Source: an uncultured Gammaproteobacteria bacterium (GTDB lineage: Bacteria > Pseudomonadota > Gammaproteobacteria > Pseudomonadales > UBA5518). Taken from it: a stretch of DNA of 53,457 nucleotides. Positions within the stretch are counted from its first letter, which is position 1; each line of letters opens with the position of its first letter. A program made the translations under genes and the position numbers. Of this stretch, positions 1 to 7,815 are shown in pieces. The DNA lies in the NCBI GenBank assembly GCA_903928015.1, contig CAIYPF010000076.1, positions 1 to 53,457 of the forward strand, written 5' to 3'. Below the pieces are notes generated by a model. That model worked only from the letters and a program-made list of their open reading frames with translations, was not told the origin of the DNA and did no database searches.

Positions 1-26
1 CGGCCTGCGATGGATCGGATAGCCAT
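1..26 (-). CDS. 5' end of a truncated minus-strand gene
   Basis: An ATG on the minus strand at 24-26 is preceded by a strong AAGGAG ribosome site (complement of 33-38). Eight codons (M-A-I-R-S-I-A-G) are visible before the window ends, too few to name a product. The good spacing and the gene-free stretch to its right, which would hold its promoter, are the only support. Confidence 0.5.
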
Positions 27-382
27 GGTGATCTCCTTGTTTCCTTGATGAATCCCTGTACTGCTTCTGCGGAAGTTGTTGCTTGCGCGGGCTTCCGTAG
101 AGACGACCAGACGCAAGCAGATCCCGTGCCAACAACCCGATATTTTTCTATGTGTATGAATGCAAACACGGTTATTCAGCATGCCCCCACCTCGAAAACG
201 CGGCGCTCGTGACGGGTTGTAAAGAAATCCGACGCTTCCGTGTGTGCGCAATGCCCGGTTGCGTACGCGCAGCCCCCTACGCCGGCCACGCCGAAACCGC
301 CATTGCTACGGGATGGCGCCTCAGGTCCACAGGCCCTACTGTTCCGCAGCCACGTTCCCGTTAGCTGCACAGGATTCTTGCG
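27..382. other. Intergenic region, no gene seen
   Basis: This stretch separates two divergent genes and should hold both promoters. It contains an imperfect inverted repeat with TGCTTGCG at 80-87 and CGCAAGCA at 112-119, and a locally AT-rich patch near 138-180. The short open frames here have no ribosome sites and no recognisable products, so I call none of them. Confidence 0.5.
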
Positions 383-1486
383 ATGTTCCGCCTCCACCAT
401 TTGCTATTGGCGTTTTTCTGCGTCCTGTCCAGCGGCTCATTCGCCGCTCAAGCCCCGTTGCCGATCGATCGGATCGAGCAGTTCGTCCGCGAAGAGATGC
501 AACGCCAGAAGGTGCCAGGCGTCGCCATCGCGGTGGTGCAGGGTGGCGAGACACAACTCGCGCGAGGATTTGGTCTGGCCAATGTGGAGCTCGGTGTTCC
601 GGTCAGCACGAAGACCGTGTTCCAGTCGGGCTCGCTCGGCAAGCAGTTCAGTGTCATGTCCGTGATGCTGCAGGTGGAGGAGGGCAAGCTCTCTCTCGAT
701 GAGCCACTTACGCGCATCTTTCCCGGCGCGCCCGCTGCGTGGGGCGCCATCACGCCACGCCATCTGCTGACCCACACCTCGGGTATTCCGGACTACACCG
801 AGGGCCTGATCGACATGCGCCGCGATTACAGCGAAGACGAGATGCTCGCCAAGGCCTTCACCTTGCCGTTGCAGTTCAGCCCGGGCACCCAGTGGCGCTA
901 CAGCAACACGGGCTATCTGCTGCTCGGCATCGTGGTGCGCCGCGTGAGCGGGCGCTTCTACGGCGATGTGCTGGCCGATCGCGTGTTTGCACCGCTCGGC
1001 ATGAAGAGCGCGCGCATCATCAGCGAGGAGGACATCGTGCCCAACCGGTCCGCGGGTTACCGGCTCGTGAAAGGCGAATTGCGCAACCAGGAGTGGGTGG
1101 CGCCGCAGTTGAACACCACCGCGGACGGATCGCTGTACCTCTCGCTCGAAGACATGCTCGCCTGGGATCGTGGCGTACGCACCGGGGCCGTGCTGCAGCC
1201 CGCGAGCTGGAAGCAGGTGTATTCGCCGGTGCAACTGGCGGGCGGCAAGCCTTACCCCTACGGCTTCGGCTGGTTTGTAGATACGGTGGCCGGAGCGCCG
1301 CGGCATTTCCACAGCGGCTCGTGGCAGGGTTTCAAGACGCACTTCACCCGCTACCTCGGTGCCGACATCAGCATCATCGTGCTGGCGAACCTGGCCGAGG
1401 CCGAGCCCGCGCAATTCGTCGATGGCATCGCGGAGCTGATCGATCCCGCATTGGTCAAGCCCGGTGTCGTGGAAGCGGGCAGCTAG
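383..1486 (+). CDS. Exported serine beta-lactamase-like hydrolase (class C / esterase type)
   Basis: The protein has 367 residues and begins with a cleavable signal peptide (about residues 1-22, ending F-A-A-Q), so it should act in the periplasm or outside the cell. The beta-lactamase/transpeptidase fold is marked by S84-L-G-K87, the Y173-S-N175 second motif, an H-T-S-G-I-P-D-Y block at 131-138 and a C-terminal H310-S-G in place of KTG. That HxG form is common in the esterase and peptidase members of this family, so true cephalosporin hydrolysis cannot be assumed. The start is supported by AGGA at 371-374. An MFS transporter begins 15 bases downstream and is probably co-transcribed. The substrate is unknown. 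Confidence 0.9.
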   Translation: MFRLHHLLLAFFCVLSSGSFAAQAPLPIDRIEQFVREEMQRQKVPGVAIAVVQGGETQLARGFGLANVELGVPVSTKTVFQSGSLGKQFSVMSVMLQVEEGKLSLDEPLTRIFPGAPAAWGAITPRHLLTHTSGIPDYTEGLIDMRRDYSEDEMLAKAFTLPLQFSPGTQWRYSNTGYLLLGIVVRRVSGRFYGDVLADRVFAPLGMKSARIISEEDIVPNRSAGYRLVKGELRNQEWVAPQLNTTADGSLYLSLEDMLAWDRGVRTGAVLQPASWKQVYSPVQLAGGKPYPYGFGWFVDTVAGAPRHFHSGSWQGFKTHFTRYLGADISIIVLANLAEAEPAQFVDGIAELIDPALVKPGVVEAGS

Positions 1487-1501
1487 CCGAGGCGGCCCCG
1501 G

Positions 1502-2704
1502 ATGAGTACCCAGTCCGAGAAAGCCGTATCCCGCGCCGTGCTTGCGCTTGCGCTTGCCGCCTTTGGCAGCGGCACATCTCAACGCGTGATGGATGCGATG
1601 TTGCCGGGGCTCGCCGGGGAATTCGGGCAACCGCTGGCTGCCGTTGCTGCAGTGGTTACCGCCTTCACGCTTGCCTATGCGACGGGACAACTGCTGTTCG
1701 GGCCGGTGGGCGATCGCCACGGCAAGCTGCTGGTGGTGGGGTGGAGTTGCGTGGGATGTTCTGTTGGCGCACTCGGCTGCGCGATGGCCAGCGGATTGCC
1801 CGCGCTGGTGCTGGCGCGCGCTGCCGCGGGTCTGGTCGCAGCACCGCTGGTGCCCTTGGCCATGGCATGGATCGGCGATGTCGTTCCCTACGAACGCCGG
1901 CAGCCCGTGCTCGCGCGATTCCTGATAGGCCAGATTCTCGGTGTGTCCGCAGGTCAGTTGCTGGGCGGCTTGGCAGTGGATCATATCGGGCGGCGGCTGC
2001 CGTTCATCGCCATCGCCACCGTCTTTGCACTGAGCGCCATTGCGCTGATGCGCGCGCGCAGGCATTTCCCCGCGCAGACTGTGCCTGCCGCACGAATGGA
2101 GGCACATCCGCTGCGCCATCTCTTGTCGGAGTTCGCCGCTGTGCTCGGCACGCGCTGGGCGAGGGTGGTGCTGCTCGCCGTGTTCCTCGAGGGGGCTGCG
2201 GTGTTCGGCGCGCTGGCGTTCTTCGCCACGCATCTTCACCAGCGCCTCGGGATCTCGCTCACAGCTGCAGGTGCGAGCGTGATGGGCTTCGGTGCGGGAG
2301 GACTGGTGTTCGCACTGGGCGCTCCGGGGCTGGTGCGGCGCCTTGGCGAGCGAGGGCTGGTCCTGGGCGGGGGCGCGCTCATGTTGCTCGCCATGACGGG
2401 TGTGGCACTTGCTCCGGGCGTCTGGCTCGCCGTGCCCGCCTGCTTCGCGATGGGCGTGGGCTTCTACATGTTCCATAACACGCTGCAGACCAATGCCACA
2501 CAAATGGCACCTGCGCGTCGCGGCGCTGCGGTGGCGCTTTTCGCGCTGGCCTATTTCGGCGGGCAGACGGCGGGGGTGGCGCTCAGCGGACTTGCGTCGA
2601 TGTACATGGGTACGGAGGGTGTGATCCTGTTCGCGGCTGCTGCGGTAGCGCTGGTTGCCAGGGGCTTCGTAACTGCCCGTGATGCCCGTCTCGCCTCGGC
2701 TTGA
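1502..2704 (+). CDS. Major facilitator superfamily transporter
   Basis: This is a 400-residue inner-membrane protein with the hydrophobic pattern of about twelve transmembrane helices. The MFS motif A lies at residues 67-80 (G-P-V-G-D-R-H-G-K) after the second helix. Length and motif fit a drug or metabolite proton antiporter of the CmlA/Bcr or arabinose-efflux type, but no substrate signature is visible. It follows the serine hydrolase by 15 bases, so the two may form a unit in which the hydrolase processes a compound that the transporter moves. That link is inference. Confidence 0.9.
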   Translation: MSTQSEKAVSRAVLALALAAFGSGTSQRVMDAMLPGLAGEFGQPLAAVAAVVTAFTLAYATGQLLFGPVGDRHGKLLVVGWSCVGCSVGALGCAMASGLPALVLARAAAGLVAAPLVPLAMAWIGDVVPYERRQPVLARFLIGQILGVSAGQLLGGLAVDHIGRRLPFIAIATVFALSAIALMRARRHFPAQTVPAARMEAHPLRHLLSEFAAVLGTRWARVVLLAVFLEGAAVFGALAFFATHLHQRLGISLTAAGASVMGFGAGGLVFALGAPGLVRRLGERGLVLGGGALMLLAMTGVALAPGVWLAVPACFAMGVGFYMFHNTLQTNATQMAPARRGAAVALFALAYFGGQTAGVALSGLASMYMGTEGVILFAAAAVALVARGFVTARDARLASA

Positions 2705-2786
2705 TTCCCCGTCTGCGCTTGCTGGGCAAGCGGCTCCTGCGATGGATTATGATCGGTCGCGTCCATATCCGTTGGAAGACACCCCC

Positions 2787-4898
2787 ATGCAGCGCAAAAC
2801 ACTCTCCGTTGCCCTGGCTCTGGCTTTCTCGGTGCTTGTGGGAGCCTCTCTGCCCGCGATGGCGCAGATGCCCACCGCCGAAGAAATGAAGGAAATGCAG
2901 AAGGCCATGGAGGAGGCCCAGAAGCAGATGGAGCAGATGGATCCTGCCACCCGCAAACAAATGGAAGATCTGATGGCGCATCCGCCGGCAGGAGCTGCCG
3001 GCGGCTCGATCAGCGAAGCGCCGCCACAGGACGAGGGCGCGCTCGACGCCGTCTCCCGTGATCCGCTGGACGATGATGATCTGAAGGAGTTCGTCGAGGA
3101 TCTGCAGCCCAAGCTCTCGGAGGCGCTGAGCGCCGACGCACGCTCGCGGGCACAGGCCATTGACGCGGAGCTTCAGAAATACCCCGACTATCCCGGCCGC
3201 CTGCGCGCAGCAGCCAACGGTCTGGCCGCCTGGGGCGTGTGGCCGGAAGCAATCTGGCTGTCGGGGCGCCTCGCGGTGCAGAGCGGCAGCGCGCAGGACC
3301 TGAGCAATCTGGCCGCGATGCTGGTGATGGAGCGTGCGCCGGGCGCTGCACTGCCGATTCTCTACTCCCTGGATGCCCGCTATCCGGGCAATTCCACCGT
3401 GCGCAACAACATCGGGCAGGCGCTGTACGGGGTGGGCGATACCAAGGGCGCTGAGGAGCAACTCAAGGCAGTGATCGCGGCCGCGCCCATCCACCCCCAG
3501 GCCAATGCCACGATGGCGCTGATACAGGCCGCCCGGGGCGATGCCGCGGCGGCGCAGGAGTCGATGCGCCGCGCCACTCGCGGGGGTTTCAGCCCCTCCA
3601 AGGAAGCGGAGTTGCGCAAGATGGGCGCGAAGTTGCGTGCGCAGGATGTGGCTCCGCTGCCGCGCATGCCGGAGGATCCGCTCGGCCTGCACCGGGTCGA
3701 GCCCTTCCTCTACCCGGCAAACAGCGCGGAACTGCCATCGGCACTGCTCAGGAAAGCAGAACTCGAGGCGGCAGCCCAGGCAGCTGCCGCGCCTCTGGCG
3801 GCGCAGGCCAAGGCCCTCTCGCAGGAGATTGCAGCGCAACCGCCCGTGCGCGAATCGCTGATTGCCGCCACGCAGCCGTTCTCCGGCCGCGTCTATCCGA
3901 TCCTGAATGCGGTCGACGAGAAGTATCAGCACGATCTCAATGCGAACATGGAGCGATTCAAGCTCGTCATGGAGGAGATCGCCGCAGCTGACGAGACCCT
4001 GAACAGGCGTGTAGAGAAGATCGATGCAGAAGGCGAGGAAAAGTACTCACAGGTGGCCGGCGGCTATCAGTACGACTACAGCTGCGGCGAAGTCCGCGCC
4101 GAGATGGACAAATACCTCGGGACGGTCGCCCGGCTGATGAACCCCTGGAACAAGGAGCAGACGGGCATCGACCATCGGCATCTGAACGAGTCGACGTATC
4201 TCCTGCAGTTCGTCTCCTCGGACAAGGTGTTCGAGCTTGCGAAGGTCAACGCCAAGGCGAGTGCCCTTCGGGCCTACGAGGCTCTGAATCTCCTGCCCGA
4301 GGGTTTGTACGAGACGCGACGCTCTGCCTGTTTCAGCAAGGCGGCGCCCAAATCCCAACCGAAAAAGCTGGCTGATTTCGACGACATCCACTGCATGTAC
4401 ATCTCGCAACTCACTATGCCCGGCGTGGGCGCGATGGAGTTCCGCTGCAACTCCTCCAGCGCGACCTTCAACCCGCTGTTCGCGCCCTTCAATGCGAGCT
4501 GGGAGGTCGAGGCGGGCAGCAACCGACTGCTGCGCGCCTCTGCCGGCGTGAAGGCCGATGGCGTGGAGCTTTCCGGGCACAGCGAGTTCGACACCAGTGG
4601 CTGGAAGAGCGGCGGGATCAGCGCGGGTGTGAGCGCCGGGATCGGGCCCAAGGTCGGGGGTGGTCCGCTTGAAATAGGGCTTGAAGGCAGCGCCACGGTG
4701 GGTATCGAGGTCGATCGCGGAGGCGTTACGGACGTGGTCTTCGGTGGCGGGATAGAGGCCTCTGGCAGCAGCACCATCGGCGATACCGGCGCGGCGAAGT
4801 CCGAGGCGGGAGTCAAGGCTGGCGCGAACAGTTCCTGGAGCTGGAACTCGGGCTACAGCGGCGAGGTGAATGCGGGTTTCGATTCCAGCGTGTTCTGA
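2787..4898 (+). CDS. Exported TPR-containing protein with Gly/Ser-rich C-terminus, function unknown
   Basis: The chosen ATG gives 703 residues and puts a signal peptide at the start (residues 1-26, ending P-A-M-A-Q). An upstream in-frame ATG would bury that signal, so I rejected it. A Met/Glu/Gln-rich charged helix follows (about 28-65), then an acidic linker, then TPR-like helical pairs at roughly 170-260, an Ala-rich helical middle and a domain with several cysteines. The last 130 residues are rich in Gly, Ser and Val in short alternating strands, resembling beta-structured secreted or outer-membrane-associated regions. I do not recognise a family over the whole length. A REP cluster follows its stop codon. 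Confidence 0.75.
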   Translation: MQRKTLSVALALAFSVLVGASLPAMAQMPTAEEMKEMQKAMEEAQKQMEQMDPATRKQMEDLMAHPPAGAAGGSISEAPPQDEGALDAVSRDPLDDDDLKEFVEDLQPKLSEALSADARSRAQAIDAELQKYPDYPGRLRAAANGLAAWGVWPEAIWLSGRLAVQSGSAQDLSNLAAMLVMERAPGAALPILYSLDARYPGNSTVRNNIGQALYGVGDTKGAEEQLKAVIAAAPIHPQANATMALIQAARGDAAAAQESMRRATRGGFSPSKEAELRKMGAKLRAQDVAPLPRMPEDPLGLHRVEPFLYPANSAELPSALLRKAELEAAAQAAAAPLAAQAKALSQEIAAQPPVRESLIAATQPFSGRVYPILNAVDEKYQHDLNANMERFKLVMEEIAAADETLNRRVEKIDAEGEEKYSQVAGGYQYDYSCGEVRAEMDKYLGTVARLMNPWNKEQTGIDHRHLNESTYLLQFVSSDKVFELAKVNAKASALRAYEALNLLPEGLYETRRSACFSKAAPKSQPKKLADFDDIHCMYISQLTMPGVGAMEFRCNSSSATFNPLFAPFNASWEVEAGSNRLLRASAGVKADGVELSGHSEFDTSGWKSGGISAGVSAGIGPKVGGGPLEIGLEGSATVGIEVDRGGVTDVVFGGGIEASGSSTIGDTGAAKSEAGVKAGANSSWSWNSGYSGEVNAGFDSSVF

Positions 4899-4930
4899 TC
4901 AACAGGGAGGGTGGGGTTTTTGCGGGGCAG

Positions 4931-5058
4931 GGTCGCGGGCATGGCGCGCTCCTACGGGTGTAGGAGCGCGCCATGCGCGCGATAGCAGCACAGACTCGCA
5001 GGCGTGGCCCGCTCCTGCGGGAGTGTAGGAGCGCGCCATGCGCGCGACAGCAGCACAG
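4931..5058. repeat. REP/BIME cluster: two inverted pairs of a palindromic repeat
   Basis: The unit GTCGCGGGCATGGCGCGCTC (from 4932) is followed by its near inverse (TAGGAGCGCGCCATG, from 4961). A second forward/inverse pair follows at about 4994-5047. Two 35-base direct copies, at 4959-4993 and 5024-5058, differ at one position. The core matches the repetitive extragenic palindromes described in Pseudomonas. It lies between convergent genes and could form strong hairpins acting as a terminator or mRNA stabiliser for both. Confidence 0.85.
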
Positions 5059-5073
5059 CGTCGCGGCGCGGCC

Positions 5074-5979
5074 TCAGCCCACACTCTCGCGCCGCAGCGC
5101 TTGGCACATGTAGTGCACCGCTCCGCCGCCCGCGCCGATCATCGAGACGTCCGGGTCATACACGGTGAGGCCTTCGGCACGGCACTTCTCGATCAGCCGC
5201 TTGCTCGAGGCGGGCACCAGCACGCTGTCGTTGCCCAGCGCCACCACGTTGCAGCCGAGCTGCATCGCATCACCATAAGAGACGTCGAGCAAACGGATAC
5301 CCTTGCCGCGCAGCCACGCCACGAAGTCCGCTTCGAGCGCGTCCAGGCACGCCACTGCCAGCCCCGGCGCAAGCATCCCGAACTGCACGTCGAGATGCAG
5401 GAAATGCGAGTCGAAAGCGTAGGGCCGGAACTCCCAGCCCTCGGCCTCGAACCAGGCCTTCACCTGCTGCACCGCAGGCTCGATGGAGCGCTCGCCCGAG
5501 AAGCCGCAGGTCGCCACACCCGGCTGCAGCACCATGAAATCCCCGCCCTCGATATTGCCCGCCGTCACCAGGTCGTAGATCGGAATCCCGTGCTCCAGGT
5601 AGTAGCGCAGCACCGCCGCGTACTCGCCGCGGCGATAGGGTTTCTGCAGCTGCGTGACGATCACGCCCCACGGCGTCATCACGCTGCTGTCGCGCGCGAA
5701 GATCTGGTAGGGAAGATTGTCCGTCGCGGGAAGGCGGTGCACCTTCGCGCCCGACTGTTCGAAGGCGTGGATCATCTCGCCGTGCTGGCGCTTCGCCACC
5801 TCGAAGTCGAAGTGCAGCCCCACGCGCTCGGAGCGCTCCGCCACGGCATTTCCCGCGCGCCAGGCGAAATTGTCCACCGGGCCCACGAGCACATCCGTCA
5901 GCCGCCCGTACTCGCTGTCGATGCCCCAATAGGCCGGGCGGGGCGTGCCGCCGGCGTCGAGGCGTGTGCGCAGGATCAT
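5074..5979 (-). CDS. Amidinotransferase/DDAH-like deiminase (arginine deiminase superfamily)
   Basis: The 301-residue protein starts at an ATG with GGGAGGAG just upstream; a longer in-frame start adds an unlikely Cys-rich leader. The guanidino-modifying fold is indicated by A-R-D at 96-98, E144-G-G-D147, H195 in F-L-H-L-D and a C-terminal G-G-G-A-V-H-Y-M-C292. These match the acid, histidine and nucleophilic cysteine of DDAH and arginine deiminases. Its length fits DDAH (COG1834) better than the roughly 400-residue ArcA. Expected chemistry is hydrolysis of a guanidino or methylguanidino group to a ureido product. It lies 13 bases downstream of an N-carbamoyl-amino-acid hydrolase, which suggests consecutive steps. 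The exact substrate is not readable from sequence. Confidence 0.85.
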   Translation of the reverse strand: MILRTRLDAGGTPRPAYWGIDSEYGRLTDVLVGPVDNFAWRAGNAVAERSERVGLHFDFEVAKRQHGEMIHAFEQSGAKVHRLPATDNLPYQIFARDSSVMTPWGVIVTQLQKPYRRGEYAAVLRYYLEHGIPIYDLVTAGNIEGGDFMVLQPGVATCGFSGERSIEPAVQQVKAWFEAEGWEFRPYAFDSHFLHLDVQFGMLAPGLAVACLDALEADFVAWLRGKGIRLLDVSYGDAMQLGCNVVALGNDSVLVPASSKRLIEKCRAEGLTVYDPDVSMIGAGGGAVHYMCQALRRESVG

Positions 5980-5992
5980 GGTGTCTCCTCCC

Positions 5993-7243
5993 TTACTGGT
6001 TGGCGGCTGCAAGCATCGCTTGCAGAAGCACATCTGCGCCCGCCGCCAGATGCGCGGGTTCCGCGTCCTCTGCCTCGTTGTGGCTGAGGCCCTCGGCGCA
6101 GGGCACGAAAATCATTGTTGTTGGAGCAACACGCGCGAGATACAGCGAATCGTGACCGGCGCCGCTCACGATGCGGCGGTGGCTGAATCCGAGCGCCTGC
6201 GCGGTGTGTTCCACCAGGTCCACCAGTTCGGGCGCGAAGGGGGTGGGCGGCATGTGCCAGATCTGCTCCACGCGCACATCGACCTGCGCGCGCGCCGCTT
6301 CCTCGGAGGCGATGGCGTGCAGCTCCGCGAGCATGCTTTCGAGGACGGTCTTTTCCGGATGGCGAATGTCCACCGCGATGGTGACGGTCTCCGGCACCGT
6401 GTTGCGCGCGCCCGGCTGGCACTGCGTGTTGCCGATGGTGCAGCGTCCCCATGGAGACCGGCTTTCGGCCAGCGCGAACGCACGCTCGATGATGCGTGTC
6501 GCGGCGCGCCACGGATCACGTCGCTGTTCCATCGGCGTGGGGCCGGCGTGGCAGGAGACGCCGTGCAACACCACATCGAGCCAGTACAGTCCCTGTATGC
6601 CCGTGACCACGCCGATGGTGGTGATTTCTTTTTCGAGGATCGGGCCCTGCTCGATGTGTGCCTCGAAGGCGGCATGGATGGGGTAGGGCGCGACGGGGTG
6701 CTCGCCCCTGTAGCCGATGCGATCGAGTTCCGCGCCCACGGTGCGGCCCGTGGCATCGGCACGGCTCAGCGCGAAGTCCATGTCGTGCTCGCCCACGAAG
6801 GCGCCGGAGCCCAGCATGGCGGGCACGAAGCGGCAGCCTTCCTCGTTGGTCCATGCAGCCACTTCCACGGGGCGCCGCGTGCGGATGCCGTGCTCGTTCA
6901 GCACGCGCACCACCTCGAGGCCCGCGAGCACGCCGTAGAGTCCGTCGAAGCGCCCGCCGGTGGCTTGGGTGTCGATATGGCTCGAGGCGAGCACGCTTGC
7001 CGCCGCAGGATCGTCGCCCTCGCGCCGCGCGAAGAGATTGCCGACGCCGTCCACGCGCACACTGCAGCCCGCCTCACGCGCCCAGGCGCAGAAAAGGTCA
7101 CGACCGGCTTTGTCTTCGTCCGTGAGCGCCTGACGGTTGCAGCCTCCGCGCCCCGTTGCGCCGATGGCATTGAAGCGCTCGAAGCTCTGCATCAGCCGCT
7201 CGCGGTTGATCCGCAGTGGTGCTCCGGCGGTGGTGTCGGCCAT
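5993..7243 (-). CDS. Zn-dependent hydantoinase/carbamoylase-family amidase (M20)
   Basis: This 416-residue enzyme belongs to the N-carbamoyl-L-amino-acid hydrolase / beta-ureidopropionase / allantoate amidohydrolase group. Metal-site signatures are S-H89-I-D91-T, G-R-F-D100-G and N-E134-E135-G-C-R-F, followed by the G-P-T-P-M-E-Q substrate segment and a late H-D-S-L pair near the C-terminus. The length is normal for the family. It removes a carbamoyl group from a ureido acid, releasing ammonia and carbon dioxide. It is first in a two-gene unit with the deiminase-like gene and is divergent from a small membrane protein. Confidence 0.92.
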   Translation of the reverse strand: MADTTAGAPLRINRERLMQSFERFNAIGATGRGGCNRQALTDEDKAGRDLFCAWAREAGCSVRVDGVGNLFARREGDDPAAASVLASSHIDTQATGGRFDGLYGVLAGLEVVRVLNEHGIRTRRPVEVAAWTNEEGCRFVPAMLGSGAFVGEHDMDFALSRADATGRTVGAELDRIGYRGEHPVAPYPIHAAFEAHIEQGPILEKEITTIGVVTGIQGLYWLDVVLHGVSCHAGPTPMEQRRDPWRAATRIIERAFALAESRSPWGRCTIGNTQCQPGARNTVPETVTIAVDIRHPEKTVLESMLAELHAIASEEAARAQVDVRVEQIWHMPPTPFAPELVDLVEHTAQALGFSHRRIVSGAGHDSLYLARVAPTTMIFVPCAEGLSHNEAEDAEPAHLAAGADVLLQAMLAAANQ

Positions 7244-7351
7244 GGTGTGCGCCCCGTATGCGATGTGGCCGGATCATACCCGAGGCCTTTCACGCTCGTG
7301 TATGGTCGCGCCTGCCCCTTCGGGGATATGTCGAGGCGTCCGGAGATTGCG

Positions 7352-7780
7352 ATGAAACCCTATGTCCTGTTCCTGCTGATGGCGGTGGCCGGCACCCTGA
7401 TGTACCACGTGGGGCAGAAAACCCTGCAGGCCTCCGCGAGCCCCATGGTGCTGCTGATGGCGGTCTATGGCTGGGCTTTTCTCATGGCCGCGGCTGCCGC
7501 GCCGTTTTTCCGGGTGACGGATGGGCCCGCGCTGTCGGTGCTGGTATTCAGCCGCCCTGTGCTGTTGTTGGCCCTCGGCGTGTTCCTGGTCGAAGTGGGT
7601 TTCCTGATCGCCTACCGCTACGGTGCGCCGTTGCAGTGGTCGGCGGCAGCGGTGAACGGCTTGAGTGCGGCGCTGCTGGTGCCGCTCGCGGTGGTGGCTT
7701 TCGGCGAGACCCTTTCCGCCACGCGCCTTGCGGGGATACTCTGCGTCACCGCTGGCTTGTTCCTTTTTGTCAGGGAATAG
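7352..7780 (+). CDS. Small DMT/EamA-like membrane protein
   Basis: The protein has 142 residues with about four hydrophobic helices and few charged residues. It resembles half of an EamA-type transporter, as in the short paired DMT proteins. CGGAG at 7341-7345 supports the ATG used here; an in-frame ATG eight codons upstream is an alternative. It is divergent from the carbamoylase/deiminase unit and could move a substrate or product of that pathway, but this rests only on position. It ends 35 bases before a lipoprotein esterase. Confidence 0.75.
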   Translation: MKPYVLFLLMAVAGTLMYHVGQKTLQASASPMVLLMAVYGWAFLMAAAAAPFFRVTDGPALSVLVFSRPVLLLALGVFLVEVGFLIAYRYGAPLQWSAAAVNGLSAALLVPLAVVAFGETLSATRLAGILCVTAGLFLFVRE

Positions 7781-7815
7781 CCTGATTCCCACCTTCCCGG
7801 GGTCATTGACTGCCC

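Noticed and set aside
437..2503. A 688-codon minus-strand open frame
   Set aside because: It lies opposite the serine hydrolase and MFS genes and its translation is compositionally abnormal.
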